Source of the DNA: Streptomyces sp. NBRC 109706
GTDB lineage: Bacteria > Actinomycetota > Actinomycetes > Streptomycetales > Streptomycetaceae
Assembly: GCF_000974485.1 (NCBI RefSeq)
Contig: NZ_BBOM01000004.1
Location: 62,001-126,000, forward strand
Length of the DNA stretch: 64,000 bases
Direction: 5' to 3'
The translations under genes were made by a program, and so were the position numbers. Shown one piece after another: positions 28,559 to 36,401 of the stretch (positions are counted from its first letter, which is position 1; each line of letters starts with the position of its first letter). Under the pieces are notes generated by a model. It did no database searches. It had not been told where the DNA came from and saw nothing but the letters and a program-made list of their open reading frames with translations.

Positions 28559-29758
28559 GTGACCGTACGCAGCTACCCCACTTCCGTTCCCCCGGCGGGT
28601 GAGCAGAGTGTCTGGCGCATCCTCACCGCGCGGGGCTCGCTCGCCAGGCGGCTGGACTGGCCGCTGTTGCTGTCCGCCCTGGTCCTCACCACGCTGGGCA
28701 TCCTGCTGGTCTACTCGGCCACCAGGAACCGCACCGATCTGAACAACGGCGAGCCCGAGTTCTTCCTGATGCGCCAGCTGCTCAACGTGAGCATCGGCCT
28801 GGGCCTTGCCGCGCTGATCGTCTGGTACGGCTATGTCCGGCTGCGGGCCGCCGTGCCGCTGCTCTATCTGCTGTGCGTGGTCCTCTCCCTGCTGGTGCTG
28901 ACCCCGCTGGGCTCCACGGTCAACGGTTCCCGCAGCTGGCTCCAGCTGGGCGCCGGCTTCGCGTTCCAGCCGTCCGAGCTGGCCAAGATCGTGGTGATCC
29001 TCGCCATGGCGCTGCTGCTGGCGGCGCCGGGGACGAACGAACGCCGGCACGGTCCCGACCACCGCACCGTGCTCCAGGCGCTGTTGGTGGCCGCCGTCCC
29101 CGCGGCGCTGGTGATGCTCACCCCCGACGTGGGCCAGACCATGGTGCTCGCCGTGATCGCGCTCGGCGTGCTGGCGGCCTCGGGCACCGGCCGGTCCTGG
29201 ATCGTCGGCCTGGTGACGCTCGCCGTGGTCGGCGCGCTGGCGGTCTGGCAGCTGGGCCTGCTGGACGAGTACCAGATCAACCGGTTCGCCGCCTTCGCCA
29301 ACCCGGCCCTCGACCCCTCGGGTGTGGGATACAACACCAACCAGGCCCGGATCGCGATCGGCTCCGGCGGGCTCACCGGACAGGGCCTCTTCCACGGCAG
29401 TCAGACGCTCGGTCAGTTCGTGCCGGAGCAGCACACCGACTTCATCTTCACCGTCGCCGGCGAGGAACTGGGCTTTCTGGGCGCCGGGTTGATCATCGTG
29501 CTGTTGGGGATGGTGCTCTGGCGCGGCTGTCGCATCGCCAGGGACGCGCCCGACCCCTACGGCACCATCGTCGCCGTCGGGGTGGTGGCGTGGGTCGCCT
29601 TCCAGACGTTCCAGAACATGGGGATGGCGCTGGGGATCATGCCGGTGACCGGACTGCCGCTTCCGTTCCTGTCCTATGGCGGCTCATCCATGTTTGCCAT
29701 TTGGATCGGAGTTGGGCTGCTGCTAGCCATTCGTATTCGAACTCTCACCAGAATGTGA
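28559..29758 (+). CDS. RodA/FtsW/SpoVE family peptidoglycan glycosyltransferase
   Basis: A SEDS-family polytopic protein of 399 residues that polymerises lipid II at the membrane, normally together with a class B penicillin-binding protein. About ten spans are visible. Conserved parts are LVYSATRNR, VNGSRSWLQLGAGFAFQPSE, the extracytoplasmic loop NPALDPSGVGYNTNQARIAI with the catalytic-type Asp, QHTDFIFTVAGEELGFLGAG and PVTGLPLPFLSYGGSSM. GTG 28559 is chosen because of the -10 seven bases upstream; an ATG at 28532 would overlap that element. It lies in the gap where mycobacteria carry rhomboid and murI genes. No penicillin-binding protein is next to it. Confidence 0.9.
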   Translation: MTVRSYPTSVPPAGEQSVWRILTARGSLARRLDWPLLLSALVLTTLGILLVYSATRNRTDLNNGEPEFFLMRQLLNVSIGLGLAALIVWYGYVRLRAAVPLLYLLCVVLSLLVLTPLGSTVNGSRSWLQLGAGFAFQPSELAKIVVILAMALLLAAPGTNERRHGPDHRTVLQALLVAAVPAALVMLTPDVGQTMVLAVIALGVLAASGTGRSWIVGLVTLAVVGALAVWQLGLLDEYQINRFAAFANPALDPSGVGYNTNQARIAIGSGGLTGQGLFHGSQTLGQFVPEQHTDFIFTVAGEELGFLGAGLIIVLLGMVLWRGCRIARDAPDPYGTIVAVGVVAWVAFQTFQNMGMALGIMPVTGLPLPFLSYGGSSMFAIWIGVGLLLAIRIRTLTRM

Positions 29759-29894
29759 TCGAAAGCCCCGAGCTGGCCTTTTGTGGCCGCCCACCGGGCT
29801 GGTGATTCCGCCCACACCCGGGCCCGGGCCAGGCACCGCCGGCCGGATCGCGACTTAGAGTCGTTCGAACCCCACAGTGGAGGTTCCCCCCTAT

Positions 29895-30650
29895 ATGAAG
29901 CTCACCGTCGTCGGCTGTTCGGGCTCGTTTCCGTCCGCGGAATCGGCCTGTTCCAGCTATCTCATCGAGGCCGAGGGCTACCGGCTCCTCCTTGACCTGG
30001 GCAATGGCGCCCTCGGCGAGCTACAGAAGTACTGCGGGCTCTATGACGTCGACGCCATCGTGCTCAGCCACCTCCATCCCGACCACTGCATCGACATGTG
30101 CGGCTACTTCGTCGCCCGCTACTACCGGCACGAGGGCGGCCGACCCGAGCCGGTGCCCGTCTACGGACCGAGCGGCACGGAGCAGCGGCTGGTCACCGCC
30201 TACGACGACACCCCAGACGAGTCCTCCATGCGGGAGGTCTTCGACTTCCACACCCTCAAGGCCGACACCACGCTGGCCCTGGGGCCGCTGACCCTGCGCT
30301 CCGCGCGGGTGGCCCACCCGGTGGAGACCTACGGGTTCCGGATCGAACACGACGGCCGGTCGCTGTGCTACTCGGGCGACACCGGCAGCTGCGGCGCGCT
30401 CACCGAACTCGCCGCCGACACCGACCTGTTCCTCTGCGAGGCGTCCTTCATCCACGGCAAGGAGGACGCCCCCGGGGTGCACCTCAACGGACTGCAGGCC
30501 GGCGAGTGCGCCCAACGGGCCGGCGCCCAGCGGCTGGTGCTCACCCATATCCCACCGTGGACCGACGCCCAGGTGAACCTGCGGGACGCCAAGTCCGCCT
30601 TCGAAGGACCGGTGGAACTCGCCCGCCCCGGCGCGGTCTACGAACTCTGA
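29895..30650 (+). CDS. Metallo-beta-lactamase fold hydrolase (Rv1339-like)
   Basis: A 251-residue metal-dependent hydrolase. The HxHxDH motif is SHLHPDHC (H59, H61, D63, H64), with downstream ligands in [25 protein letters not shown] and LTHIPPW. ATG 29895 is preceded by GGAGG. It belongs to the actinobacterial subgroup represented by M. tuberculosis Rv1339, reported as an atypical cyclic nucleotide phosphodiesterase, and has the same place just before rph. Cyclic AMP cleavage is therefore a reasonable but unproven guess; RNA or other phosphodiesters are possible. Cytoplasmic. Confidence 0.85.
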   Translation: MKLTVVGCSGSFPSAESACSSYLIEAEGYRLLLDLGNGALGELQKYCGLYDVDAIVLSHLHPDHCIDMCGYFVARYYRHEGGRPEPVPVYGPSGTEQRLVTAYDDTPDESSMREVFDFHTLKADTTLALGPLTLRSARVAHPVETYGFRIEHDGRSLCYSGDTGSCGALTELAADTDLFLCEASFIHGKEDAPGVHLNGLQAGECAQRAGAQRLVLTHIPPWTDAQVNLRDAKSAFEGPVELARPGAVYEL

Positions 30651-30707
30651 CACCGCCGCCCCGGACCACCGTCCTGTCACCGGGGAACGGCGCAGGCAGC
30701 GGGGCAC

Positions 30708-30713
30708 TAGGCT
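30708..30713 (+). promoter_or_regulatory. -10 element of a leaderless promoter for rph
   Basis: TAGGCT ends 7 nt before the ATG at 30721, with no ribosome binding site between. Confidence 0.55.
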
Positions 30714-30720
30714 CGTCGTC

Positions 30721-31449
30721 ATGTCTCGCATCGATGGCCGGACGGCCGATCAGCTCCGCCCCGTGGGAATCGAACGCGGCTGGAGCAAGCACGCCGAGGG
30801 CTCCGTACTGGTCTCCTTCGGCGACACCCGGGTGCTGTGCACCGCCAGCGTCACCGAGGGAGTGCCCCGCTGGCGTCGGGGCAGCGGGGAGGGCTGGGTC
30901 ACCGCCGAGTACGCGATGCTGCCGCGCGCCACCAACACCAGGGGCGACCGGGAGTCGGTGCGCGGCAAGATCGGCGGCCGCACCCACGAGATCTCCCGGC
31001 TGATCGGCCGTTCGCTGCGCGCCGTCGTCGACTTCAAGGCGCTGGGCGAGAACACCGTGGTGCTGGACTGCGATGTGCTGCAGGCCGACGGCGGCACCAG
31101 AACCGCCGCGATCACCGGCAGCTATGTGGCCTTGGCCGACGCGGTCGCCTGGGCGCGCCGCAAGAAGCTGGTGAAGGGCAGGAACGAGCCGCTGACCGGC
31201 GAGGTCTCCGCCGTCAGCGTCGGCATCGTCGACGGGGTGCCGCTGCTCGACCTCGCCTACGAGGAGGACGTCCGCGCCGAGACCGATATGAACGTGGTCC
31301 GCACCGGCGACGGCGGCTTCGTCGAGGTGCAGGGCACGGCCGAGGGCGCCCCGTTCCGGCGGGACGAGTTGGACGCCCTGCTGGATCTCGCCGTCGTCGG
31401 CTGTGACCAACTGGCCGAGGCCCAGCGCGCGGCGCTCGCCGAGGGGTAG
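30721..31449 (+). CDS. rph: Ribonuclease PH
   Basis: Phosphate-dependent 3'-5' exoribonuclease that trims the 3' ends of tRNA precursors. 242 residues. Family blocks: [40 protein letters not shown], the phosphate-site arginines in [40 protein letters not shown] and [20 protein letters not shown]. It appears to be transcribed leaderless from TAGGCT seven bases upstream. It lies between the metallo-beta-lactamase gene and rdgB, as in other actinobacteria, separated from rdgB by a small lipoprotein gene. Confidence 0.96.
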   Translation: MSRIDGRTADQLRPVGIERGWSKHAEGSVLVSFGDTRVLCTASVTEGVPRWRRGSGEGWVTAEYAMLPRATNTRGDRESVRGKIGGRTHEISRLIGRSLRAVVDFKALGENTVVLDCDVLQADGGTRTAAITGSYVALADAVAWARRKKLVKGRNEPLTGEVSAVSVGIVDGVPLLDLAYEEDVRAETDMNVVRTGDGGFVEVQGTAEGAPFRRDELDALLDLAVVGCDQLAEAQRAALAEG

Positions 31450-31506
31450 CGAGGGGTAGAAGGTGAGGGCCGGCGGAGGGGCCGCCGGCGGGAGGGGAGA
31501 GGGACG

Positions 31507-31881
31507 ATGAAGACCATACGGATGGGCGTCGCCGGCACGCTGCTGGCCGGCGCCGCCGGGCTCGGCACCCTGGGCTGCGATGTCCAACGCGCCCTGGACT
31601 GCGCACAGTTGGCCCTGGAAGTGACCAGCAGCGTGGACGCCCTGTCGCGGGCGGTCGACTCGGGCGACCCGGTCGGCTTCTCCGACGCGGCGGACGCCGC
31701 GCAGAACGATCTGGACGAGCTGCGGGACGGCTTCTCCGACACCGATGTCAGCGCGGCGGCCGATTCGGTCGCCGAGGCGATCGACAACATCGCCCAACAG
31801 CCGGCCGGCAGCGCGCCGGACCTGTCACCGCTCAACGACGCGGTGGGCGAGCTGACTTCGGCCTGCGCCGCGGGCGACTGA
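31507..31881 (+). CDS. Small secreted protein or lipoprotein, hypothetical
   Basis: A 124-residue exported protein with signal sequence MKTIRMGVAGTLLAGAAGLG and a cysteine at position 24 (TLGC), which is a near-lipobox with Thr instead of Leu at -3; membrane anchoring is likely but not certain. The mature part has regular acidic helices (DALSRAVDSGDPVGFSDAAD, SAAADSVAEAIDNIAQQ) and a second and third cysteine near the ends. ATG is preceded by GGGAGAGGG. Inserted between rph and rdgB and in the same direction. Similar small proteins occur in streptomycetes; function unknown. Confidence 0.75.
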   Translation: MKTIRMGVAGTLLAGAAGLGTLGCDVQRALDCAQLALEVTSSVDALSRAVDSGDPVGFSDAADAAQNDLDELRDGFSDTDVSAAADSVAEAIDNIAQQPAGSAPDLSPLNDAVGELTSACAAGD

Positions 31882-31935
31882 CGCCGGGCGAGGCGCCGCC
31901 GGCGGCCCGGCTCCCGGGCCCCGGTGGCGATGGTC

Positions 31936-31941
31936 GATAAT
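31936..31941 (+). promoter_or_regulatory. -10 element of a leaderless promoter for rdgB
   Basis: GATAAT, one base from TATAAT, ends 7 nt before the ATG at 31949. Confidence 0.5.
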
Positions 31942-31948
31942 CGCCGCC

Positions 31949-32548
31949 ATGCAGCGTCTCGTTCTCGCCACCCGCAATGCCCACAAGATCACCGAATTGC
32001 GCGCCATCCTGGCCCAGGCCGGGCTCGCGCTGGAACTGCTCGGCGCCGACGCCTTCCCCGAGGTGCCCGACGTCAAGGAGACCGGCGTCACCTTCGCCGA
32101 GAACGCGCTGCTCAAGGCGCATGCGCTGGCCCAGGCCAGCGGACTGCCGGCCGTCGCCGACGACTCGGGGCTCTGCGTGGACGTGTTGGGCGGCGCGCCC
32201 GGCATCTTCTCCGCCCGCTGGGCCGGCCGACACGGCGACGACCAGGCCAACCTCGATCTGCTGCTGGCCCAGCTCGCCGACGTCCCCGAGGAACACCGCG
32301 CCGCCAACTTCGCCTGCGCGGCGGCGCTGGCCCTGCCCGACGGCACCGAACGCGTCACCGAGGGCCGGCTGCACGGCACCCTGCGGTACGCCCCCAGCGG
32401 TGCCGGCGGCTTCGGCTACGACCCGATCCTGCAGCCGGTCGACGAGACCCGCACGGTCGCCGAGCTGACCGCCGAGGAGAAGAACGCCATCAGCCACCGG
32501 GGGCTCGCGTTCCGCGCGCTGGCCCCCCTCGTCGGCGAACTCCTGTAG
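31949..32548 (+). CDS. rdgB: RdgB/HAM1 family non-canonical purine NTP pyrophosphatase
   Basis: Removes ITP, dITP and XTP from the nucleotide pool by cleavage to the monophosphate. 199 residues. Signature segments: LVLATRNAHKITELRAIL at the N-terminus, VTFAENALLKAHALA, the metal-binding VADDSGLCVDVLGGAPGIFS, GAGGFGYDPILQP and KNAISHRGLAFRAL. Probably leaderless. The last codons are partly duplicated just after the stop (repeat at 32536-32567). It is convergent with the sortase gene. Confidence 0.95.
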   Translation: MQRLVLATRNAHKITELRAILAQAGLALELLGADAFPEVPDVKETGVTFAENALLKAHALAQASGLPAVADDSGLCVDVLGGAPGIFSARWAGRHGDDQANLDLLLAQLADVPEEHRAANFACAAALALPDGTERVTEGRLHGTLRYAPSGAGGFGYDPILQPVDETRTVAELTAEEKNAISHRGLAFRALAPLVGELL

Positions 32549-32567
32549 GGACGAACTCCTGTGGGAC
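32536..32567 (+). repeat. Short tandem duplication at the rdgB 3' end
   Basis: CGAACTCCTGT occurs at 32536-32546, spanning the last codons, and again at 32552-32562, a 16 bp period. Probably a small slippage duplication. Confidence 0.7.
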
Positions 32568-32584
32568 GGGCCGCTGTTGGGGCG

Positions 32585-33265
32585 TCAGCCGACGCCGGCG
32601 CGGGGTTCGACGCCCGTCAGATCGGCCGAGACCACCACATTGGCCGAATAGCCGCCGCGCTCCCGGTCGTAGACGCCGCCGCAGGTGATCAGCCGCAGCT
32701 CAGCCGTTCCGGGGGCGCTCGGACCGTAGACCGTCTCCGGGTCGAAGTCCGCGCGCTCCACCAGCGCGACGTCCCGCACGGTGAAGACGGCCACCGAGCC
32801 GTCCGCCCGTTCCACCAGGACCGGGTCGCCGGCCTCGACCTCGGGCAGCGCGTGGAACACCGCCGGCGCGCTCTCGGTGTCCACATGGCCGACCAGCACG
32901 GCGGCCCCGACGGCGCCCGGCGTCGCGCCGCCCGCCCACCAGCCGACCGCATCGGCCGCGTCGAACGGCGGCGGCTCGACCCCGCCGTCCTCGTCCAGGC
33001 CACGGGGCAGCACCTCGGCCGCGACGCCGACGGAGTCGATCCGGACGGTGCGCGGCGGCGCGTCACCGGGGAGCGGCGCCACCGCGCCCGACGGCCCCTC
33101 GGCGCTCCGCACCTCCTCCTGCCGGTCGTGGAACGCCAGCCAGGGCAGTCCGGGGCCACCGGTCAACTCCCGTCCCCAGAACCAGAACACGCTCAGCACC
33201 AGGGTCCACACCAGCAGCGGGGTCAGCACCCCGGGCGGCCGGGCGCCGTGCCAGGGGCGGCTCAC
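32585..33265 (-). CDS. Class F sortase
   Basis: A 226-residue membrane-anchored transpeptidase of the actinobacterial class F group. An N-terminal hydrophobic helix (GVLTPLLVWTLVLSVFWFWG) is followed by a linker and the sortase barrel. The catalytic residues are visible: H127 in VLVGHVDT, C195 in LITCGG and an arginine in YDRERGGYSANVVV (R201 or R203). GTG 33265 overlaps the stop of the upstream gene (GTGA), so sortase and the secreted protein are translated together. Class F sortases are thought to anchor or link cell-surface proteins; the upstream gene product is the obvious candidate substrate although it lacks a clear LPXTG motif. Confidence 0.88.
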   Translation of the reverse strand: MSRPWHGARPPGVLTPLLVWTLVLSVFWFWGRELTGGPGLPWLAFHDRQEEVRSAEGPSGAVAPLPGDAPPRTVRIDSVGVAAEVLPRGLDEDGGVEPPPFDAADAVGWWAGGATPGAVGAAVLVGHVDTESAPAVFHALPEVEAGDPVLVERADGSVAVFTVRDVALVERADFDPETVYGPSAPGTAELRLITCGGVYDRERGGYSANVVVSADLTGVEPRAGVG

Positions 33266-34110
33266 CGGGAGGCTCGGACGCGCGACCGCAGCCGCCGCAC
33301 GGCGAGCACCGTTACCGCGCCACCGCCGGCCAGCACCGCGAGACCCGAGGGCCTGAACCCCTCGGCGGTCAGCGGCTCGGCGCCGGCCGCGCCACCGCCA
33401 CCGGCGCGCACCGGCCCGGTCGGCCCGTCCGGCCGATGCCCGCCACCGCGCTCGCAGCGGTCCCCGCCGCCACCCGCGCCACCCCGCTCGTGCTCCGGTT
33501 TCTCGGGCTTCTCGGGCCTCTCGTGACCTGGTCTGTCATGCCCCGGCTTCTCATGTCCCGGCTTCTCGGGCTTCTCGTGGCCCGGCCGCTCCGGGGGTTC
33601 GGGCCGGTGCGACTCCCGACCGCCCCGGTGGCACGGATCGCCATGGCCCGGACCCTCGCCATGGTCGCCGAAGGTGCCCGGCTCGCCGAAGGTGCCCGGT
33701 TCGTCGCCGCCGCCGACGCTGTCCGCCCAGGTGGTCGGCTCACCGCCGCCGACCGAGACCAGTCCCGTCAGCGCCCCGTCCGGATGGCCACAGGTCACCT
33801 GCACGGGATGGTCCCCCGGCGGGGTGGTGGAGCTGATCAGCGCCTCGCCGTAGAGCCCGCCGCCGGTGCCCGTGGGAGAGAGCCGCACCTCGGCGGCGAA
33901 CGCGGCGGAGACGGCGGTGCCCGAGTCGCCGGCGCAGTCCGGCACCCAGAGAGCTACCTCATCGCCGGGGAGCGGCGCCACCGGGGTGACGAGGACCGTA
34001 CCGCCCTCCGCCGGCCGGCCGTCGGCGGCGCCCGCCGGCGTGACGCCGACGGTGGCCGCCACGGCCGCCGCCGCGCAGAGGGTGAGCGGAAGAGAGCGGG
34101 TGATGCCCAT
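33262..34110 (-). CDS. Secreted membrane-anchored protein with His/Pro/Lys/Glu repeats, partner of the sortase
   Basis: A 282-residue exported protein. Signal peptide (RSLPLTLCAAAAVAATVG, likely cut at AGA-AD near residue 29), then a roughly 100-residue domain with two cysteines (VPDCAGDSG, VQVTCGHPDG), then a charged repeat region with PGHEKPEKPGHEKPGHDRPG-type units and two further cysteines (DPCHRGG, DRCERGG), and a C-terminal hydrophobic helix (GLAVLAGGGAVTVLAVRR) with a basic end. This is the layout of a sortase substrate, but the expected sorting motif before the helix is not LPXTG. GGAGG precedes ATG 34110. Coupled by GTGA overlap to the class F sortase. His-rich repeats may bind metal; that is inference. 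Confidence 0.75.
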   Translation of the reverse strand: MGITRSLPLTLCAAAAVAATVGVTPAGAADGRPAEGGTVLVTPVAPLPGDEVALWVPDCAGDSGTAVSAAFAAEVRLSPTGTGGGLYGEALISSTTPPGDHPVQVTCGHPDGALTGLVSVGGGEPTTWADSVGGGDEPGTFGEPGTFGDHGEGPGHGDPCHRGGRESHRPEPPERPGHEKPEKPGHEKPGHDRPGHERPEKPEKPEHERGGAGGGGDRCERGGGHRPDGPTGPVRAGGGGAAGAEPLTAEGFRPSGLAVLAGGGAVTVLAVRRLRSRVRASR

Positions 34111-34221
34111 GTCGAACCTCCGGGGTGGCTACCCGTCGAAGGTCTCCCGGGGCGTCGCCCACCGCATCCGCTGCCGGCCCGCCTTGGGCCGCTCGGGGGA
34201 GAGTTCGCGCCTGTCGGCGGC

Positions 34222-35001
34222 TCAGATGCGGTCCACCAGATCGGCGATCGAATCCACCACCACCGAGGGCCGGAACGGGAACCGGTCGATCTCGCCCGGC
34301 TCCGTCAGCCCCGTCAACACCAGGAACGTCTCCATCCCGGCCTCAAGACCGGCCAGCACATCGGTGTCCATCCGGTCGCCGACCATCGCGCTGGTCTCCG
34401 AATGGGCGCCGATCATGTTGAGCCCGGTGCGCATCATCAGCGGGTTGGGCTTGCCCACGAAGTACGGATCGCGGCCCGTCGCCTTGGTGATCAGCGCGGC
34501 GACGGAGCCGGTGGCCGGCAGCGCGCCCTCGGCGGACGGTCCGGTGTGGTCCGGGTTGGTCGCGATGAACCTGGCGCCGCCGTTGATCAGCCGGATCGCC
34601 TTGGTCAGCGCCTCGAAGCTGTAGGTCCTCGTCTCGCCGAGCACCACATAGTCCGGGGACACATCGCTCAGCACATAGCCCACGTCGTGCAGCGCGGTGG
34701 TCAGCCCCGCCTCGCCGATCACAAAGGCGGAGCCGCCGGGGCGCTGGTCGTCCAGGAACTGGGCGGTGGCCAGGGCCGACGTCCAGATGGCGTCCACCGG
34801 GACCTCAAGGCCCATCCGGGCCAGCCGCGCCTGGAGGTCACGCCTGGTGTAGATGGAGTTGTTGGTCAGCACCAGGAACGGCATGCCGGAATCCCGCAGC
34901 CGCCGGATGAACTCCTCGGCGCCCGGGATCGGCACCCCCTCGTGGATGAGCACCCCATCCATGTCGGTCAGCCAGGACTTGATCGGCTTTCGCATCGACA
35001 C
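34222..35001 (-). CDS. HAD-IIA family hydrolase (NagD-like phosphatase)
   Basis: A 259-residue haloacid dehalogenase-type phosphatase, class IIA cap. Motif I is WLTDMDGVL with nucleophile D13 and D15; motif II is FLVLTNNS; the lysine of motif III is in YFVGKPNPLMM, and motif IV is AMVGDRMDTDVLAG. GTG 35001 has AAGGAG nine bases upstream; an ATG two codons in (34995) is an alternative. It starts 13 bp after the bcp stop on the same strand, so the two probably form an operon. NagD proteins act on nucleotide and sugar phosphates; the exact substrate is not apparent. Confidence 0.88.
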   Translation of the reverse strand: MSMRKPIKSWLTDMDGVLIHEGVPIPGAEEFIRRLRDSGMPFLVLTNNSIYTRRDLQARLARMGLEVPVDAIWTSALATAQFLDDQRPGGSAFVIGEAGLTTALHDVGYVLSDVSPDYVVLGETRTYSFEALTKAIRLINGGARFIATNPDHTGPSAEGALPATGSVAALITKATGRDPYFVGKPNPLMMRTGLNMIGAHSETSAMVGDRMDTDVLAGLEAGMETFLVLTGLTEPGEIDRFPFRPSVVVDSIADLVDRI

Positions 35002-35014
35002 GCCGCACGACTCC

Positions 35015-35482
35015 TTAGAGGTCCAGATCCTTGATCAGCTTGGCCACATGGCCCGTGGCCCGCACGTTGTACAGCGCCCTGGCGACCCGGCCCTCCTCGT
35101 CCACGATCACCGTGGAGCGGATCACGCCGGTGACCGTCCTGCCGTACAGCTTCTTCTCGCCGAAGGCGCCGTACGCCTCCAGCGTGGCCTTCTCCGGGTC
35201 GCTGACGAGGGTGACCCGAAGATCCTCCTTGCCACGGAACTTGGCCAGCTTCTCCGGCTTGTCGGGGGAGACCCCGATCACGTCGTAGCCGGCGTCGGCC
35301 AACAGGTCGAGATTGTCCGTGAAGTCGCACGCCTGCTTGGTGCAGCCGGGGGTGAGCGCGGCCGGGTAGAAGTACACGATGACCTTGCGGCCGGCGTGGT
35401 CCGCCAGCGAGACCGGCTTTCCGTCGGCGTCGGGAAGGGTGAACGCGGGGGCGACGTCCCCGGGTTGCAGACGCTCACTCAT
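35015..35482 (-). CDS. bcp: Thioredoxin-dependent thiol peroxidase, BCP/PrxQ family
   Basis: Peroxiredoxin that reduces hydrogen peroxide and organic hydroperoxides using thioredoxin; cytoplasmic. 155 residues. Peroxidatic C47 and resolving C52 lie in AALTPGCTKQACDFTD, the BCP spacing of five. FPAFTLPDAD-like start (APAFTLPDADGKPVSL), FYPAALTPG and the PrxQ helix region are all present. GAGGAG precedes the ATG. Divergent from the DUF3618 gene, upstream of the HAD phosphatase gene with a 13 bp gap. Confidence 0.95.
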   Translation of the reverse strand: MSERLQPGDVAPAFTLPDADGKPVSLADHAGRKVIVYFYPAALTPGCTKQACDFTDNLDLLADAGYDVIGVSPDKPEKLAKFRGKEDLRVTLVSDPEKATLEAYGAFGEKKLYGRTVTGVIRSTVIVDEEGRVARALYNVRATGHVAKLIKDLDL

Positions 35483-35701
35483 GGCGCGGCTCCTCAGTGT
35501 TTCGGCACCGGTCGGGTCGAGGTGTTCCCACGGGGCGCCGATGTGTTCCGGCGGGTTTCGCCGGCTTCCAACGGCTTCCAGAAGGATTGTGCGCCACCCA
35601 GCCTAATCGGGGGATCCGACAGGCATCGCCCCGGTGGAGCTGACACACTGTGCCGTAACCCAAGGGCCGTTGACACCCGTGTGGACGATGGAGGCAGCAA
35701 G

Positions 35702-36025
35702 GTGCCGGAAGCAGCCAGGACAGCAGCGGAGATCGAGGAGCGGATCGCCCGCCGGCGCGAGAGCCTCGCCGTGACCCTCGACGAGATCGCGGTCCGGGTG
35801 CACCCCAGTACGATCGTCGGCGACGCCAAGGCGCGCGCCGCCGGTGCCGTCGACCGCACCGTCGGCAAGGCCGCCTTCGCGGTCTCCCGGGGCGCCGAGA
35901 ACGTCCGCGCGCAGCTGGTCTCGGCGGAGGGCGGGCCCCGTCTGGACCGGGTGATCCCGGTCGCCGCGCTGGCCGTCGCCGTCACCGGGCTGCTGGTCCT
36001 CTCCTCCCGTCGTCGACGCCGGTAG
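35702..36025 (+). CDS. DUF3618 domain membrane protein
   Basis: A 107-residue actinobacterial DUF3618 protein. It opens with the domain (RTAAEIEERIARRRESLAVT, then LDEIAVRVHPSTIVGDAKAR), continues as an amphipathic helix and ends in one membrane span (RVIPVAALAVAVTGLLVL) plus SSRRRRR. GTG 35702 is preceded by GGAGG. Orientation is probably N-terminus inside with a short basic tail. Family function is unknown; such proteins often sit with DUF4235 or phage-holin-like membrane proteins, which are not seen here. Confidence 0.85.
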   Translation: MPEAARTAAEIEERIARRRESLAVTLDEIAVRVHPSTIVGDAKARAAGAVDRTVGKAAFAVSRGAENVRAQLVSAEGGPRLDRVIPVAALAVAVTGLLVLSSRRRRR

Positions 36026-36047
36026 TCGGCCGGCGTCGACCCTGAGA

Positions 36048-36053
36048 TACGGT
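36048..36053 (+). promoter_or_regulatory. -10 element of a leaderless promoter for the GroES-like gene
   Basis: TACGGT ends 6 nt before the GTG at 36060. No ribosome binding site is present. Confidence 0.5.
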
Positions 36054-36059
36054 CGCCTT

Positions 36060-36401
36060 GTGAGTTCGCATCCCACCCACGACAAACTGCCCATCCGCAT
36101 GCTGCACGACCGGGTGTTGGTCAAGGTCGAGAGCGCCGAGGGTGAGCGCCGGTCCACCGGCGGCATCGTCATCCCAGCGACCGCCCAGGTCGGCCGGCGG
36201 CTCAGCTGGGCCGAGGTGGTCGCCGTCGGGCAGAACGTCCGCACCGTCGAGCCCGGGGACCGGGTGCTCTACGACCCCGAGGACCGCGCCGAGGTCGAGG
36301 TGCGCGGCGTGATGTACGTGCTGATGCGCGAGCGCGATGTGCACGCGGTGGCCGCCGAACGGCTCCAGGGCTCAGACGACTCCACCGGGCTCTACCTCTA
36401 G
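36060..36401 (+). CDS. GroES-like co-chaperonin family protein
   Basis: A 113-residue protein of the Cpn10 fold: IRMLHDRVLVKVESAEGERR, STGGIVIPATAQVG, then WAEVVAVGQNVRTVEPGDRV and LYDPEDRAEVEVRGVMYVLM. No GroEL gene accompanies it, so this is a stand-alone paralogue and not the main groES. Compared with GroES it has a C-terminal extension of about 20 residues (ERLQGSDDSTGLYL). The GTG start is supported by a -10 element 6 nt upstream. Its stop shares the sequence CTAG with the stop of the convergent penicillin-binding protein gene. Function as a co-chaperone is unproven. Confidence 0.85.
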   Translation: MSSHPTHDKLPIRMLHDRVLVKVESAEGERRSTGGIVIPATAQVGRRLSWAEVVAVGQNVRTVEPGDRVLYDPEDRAEVEVRGVMYVLMRERDVHAVAAERLQGSDDSTGLYL

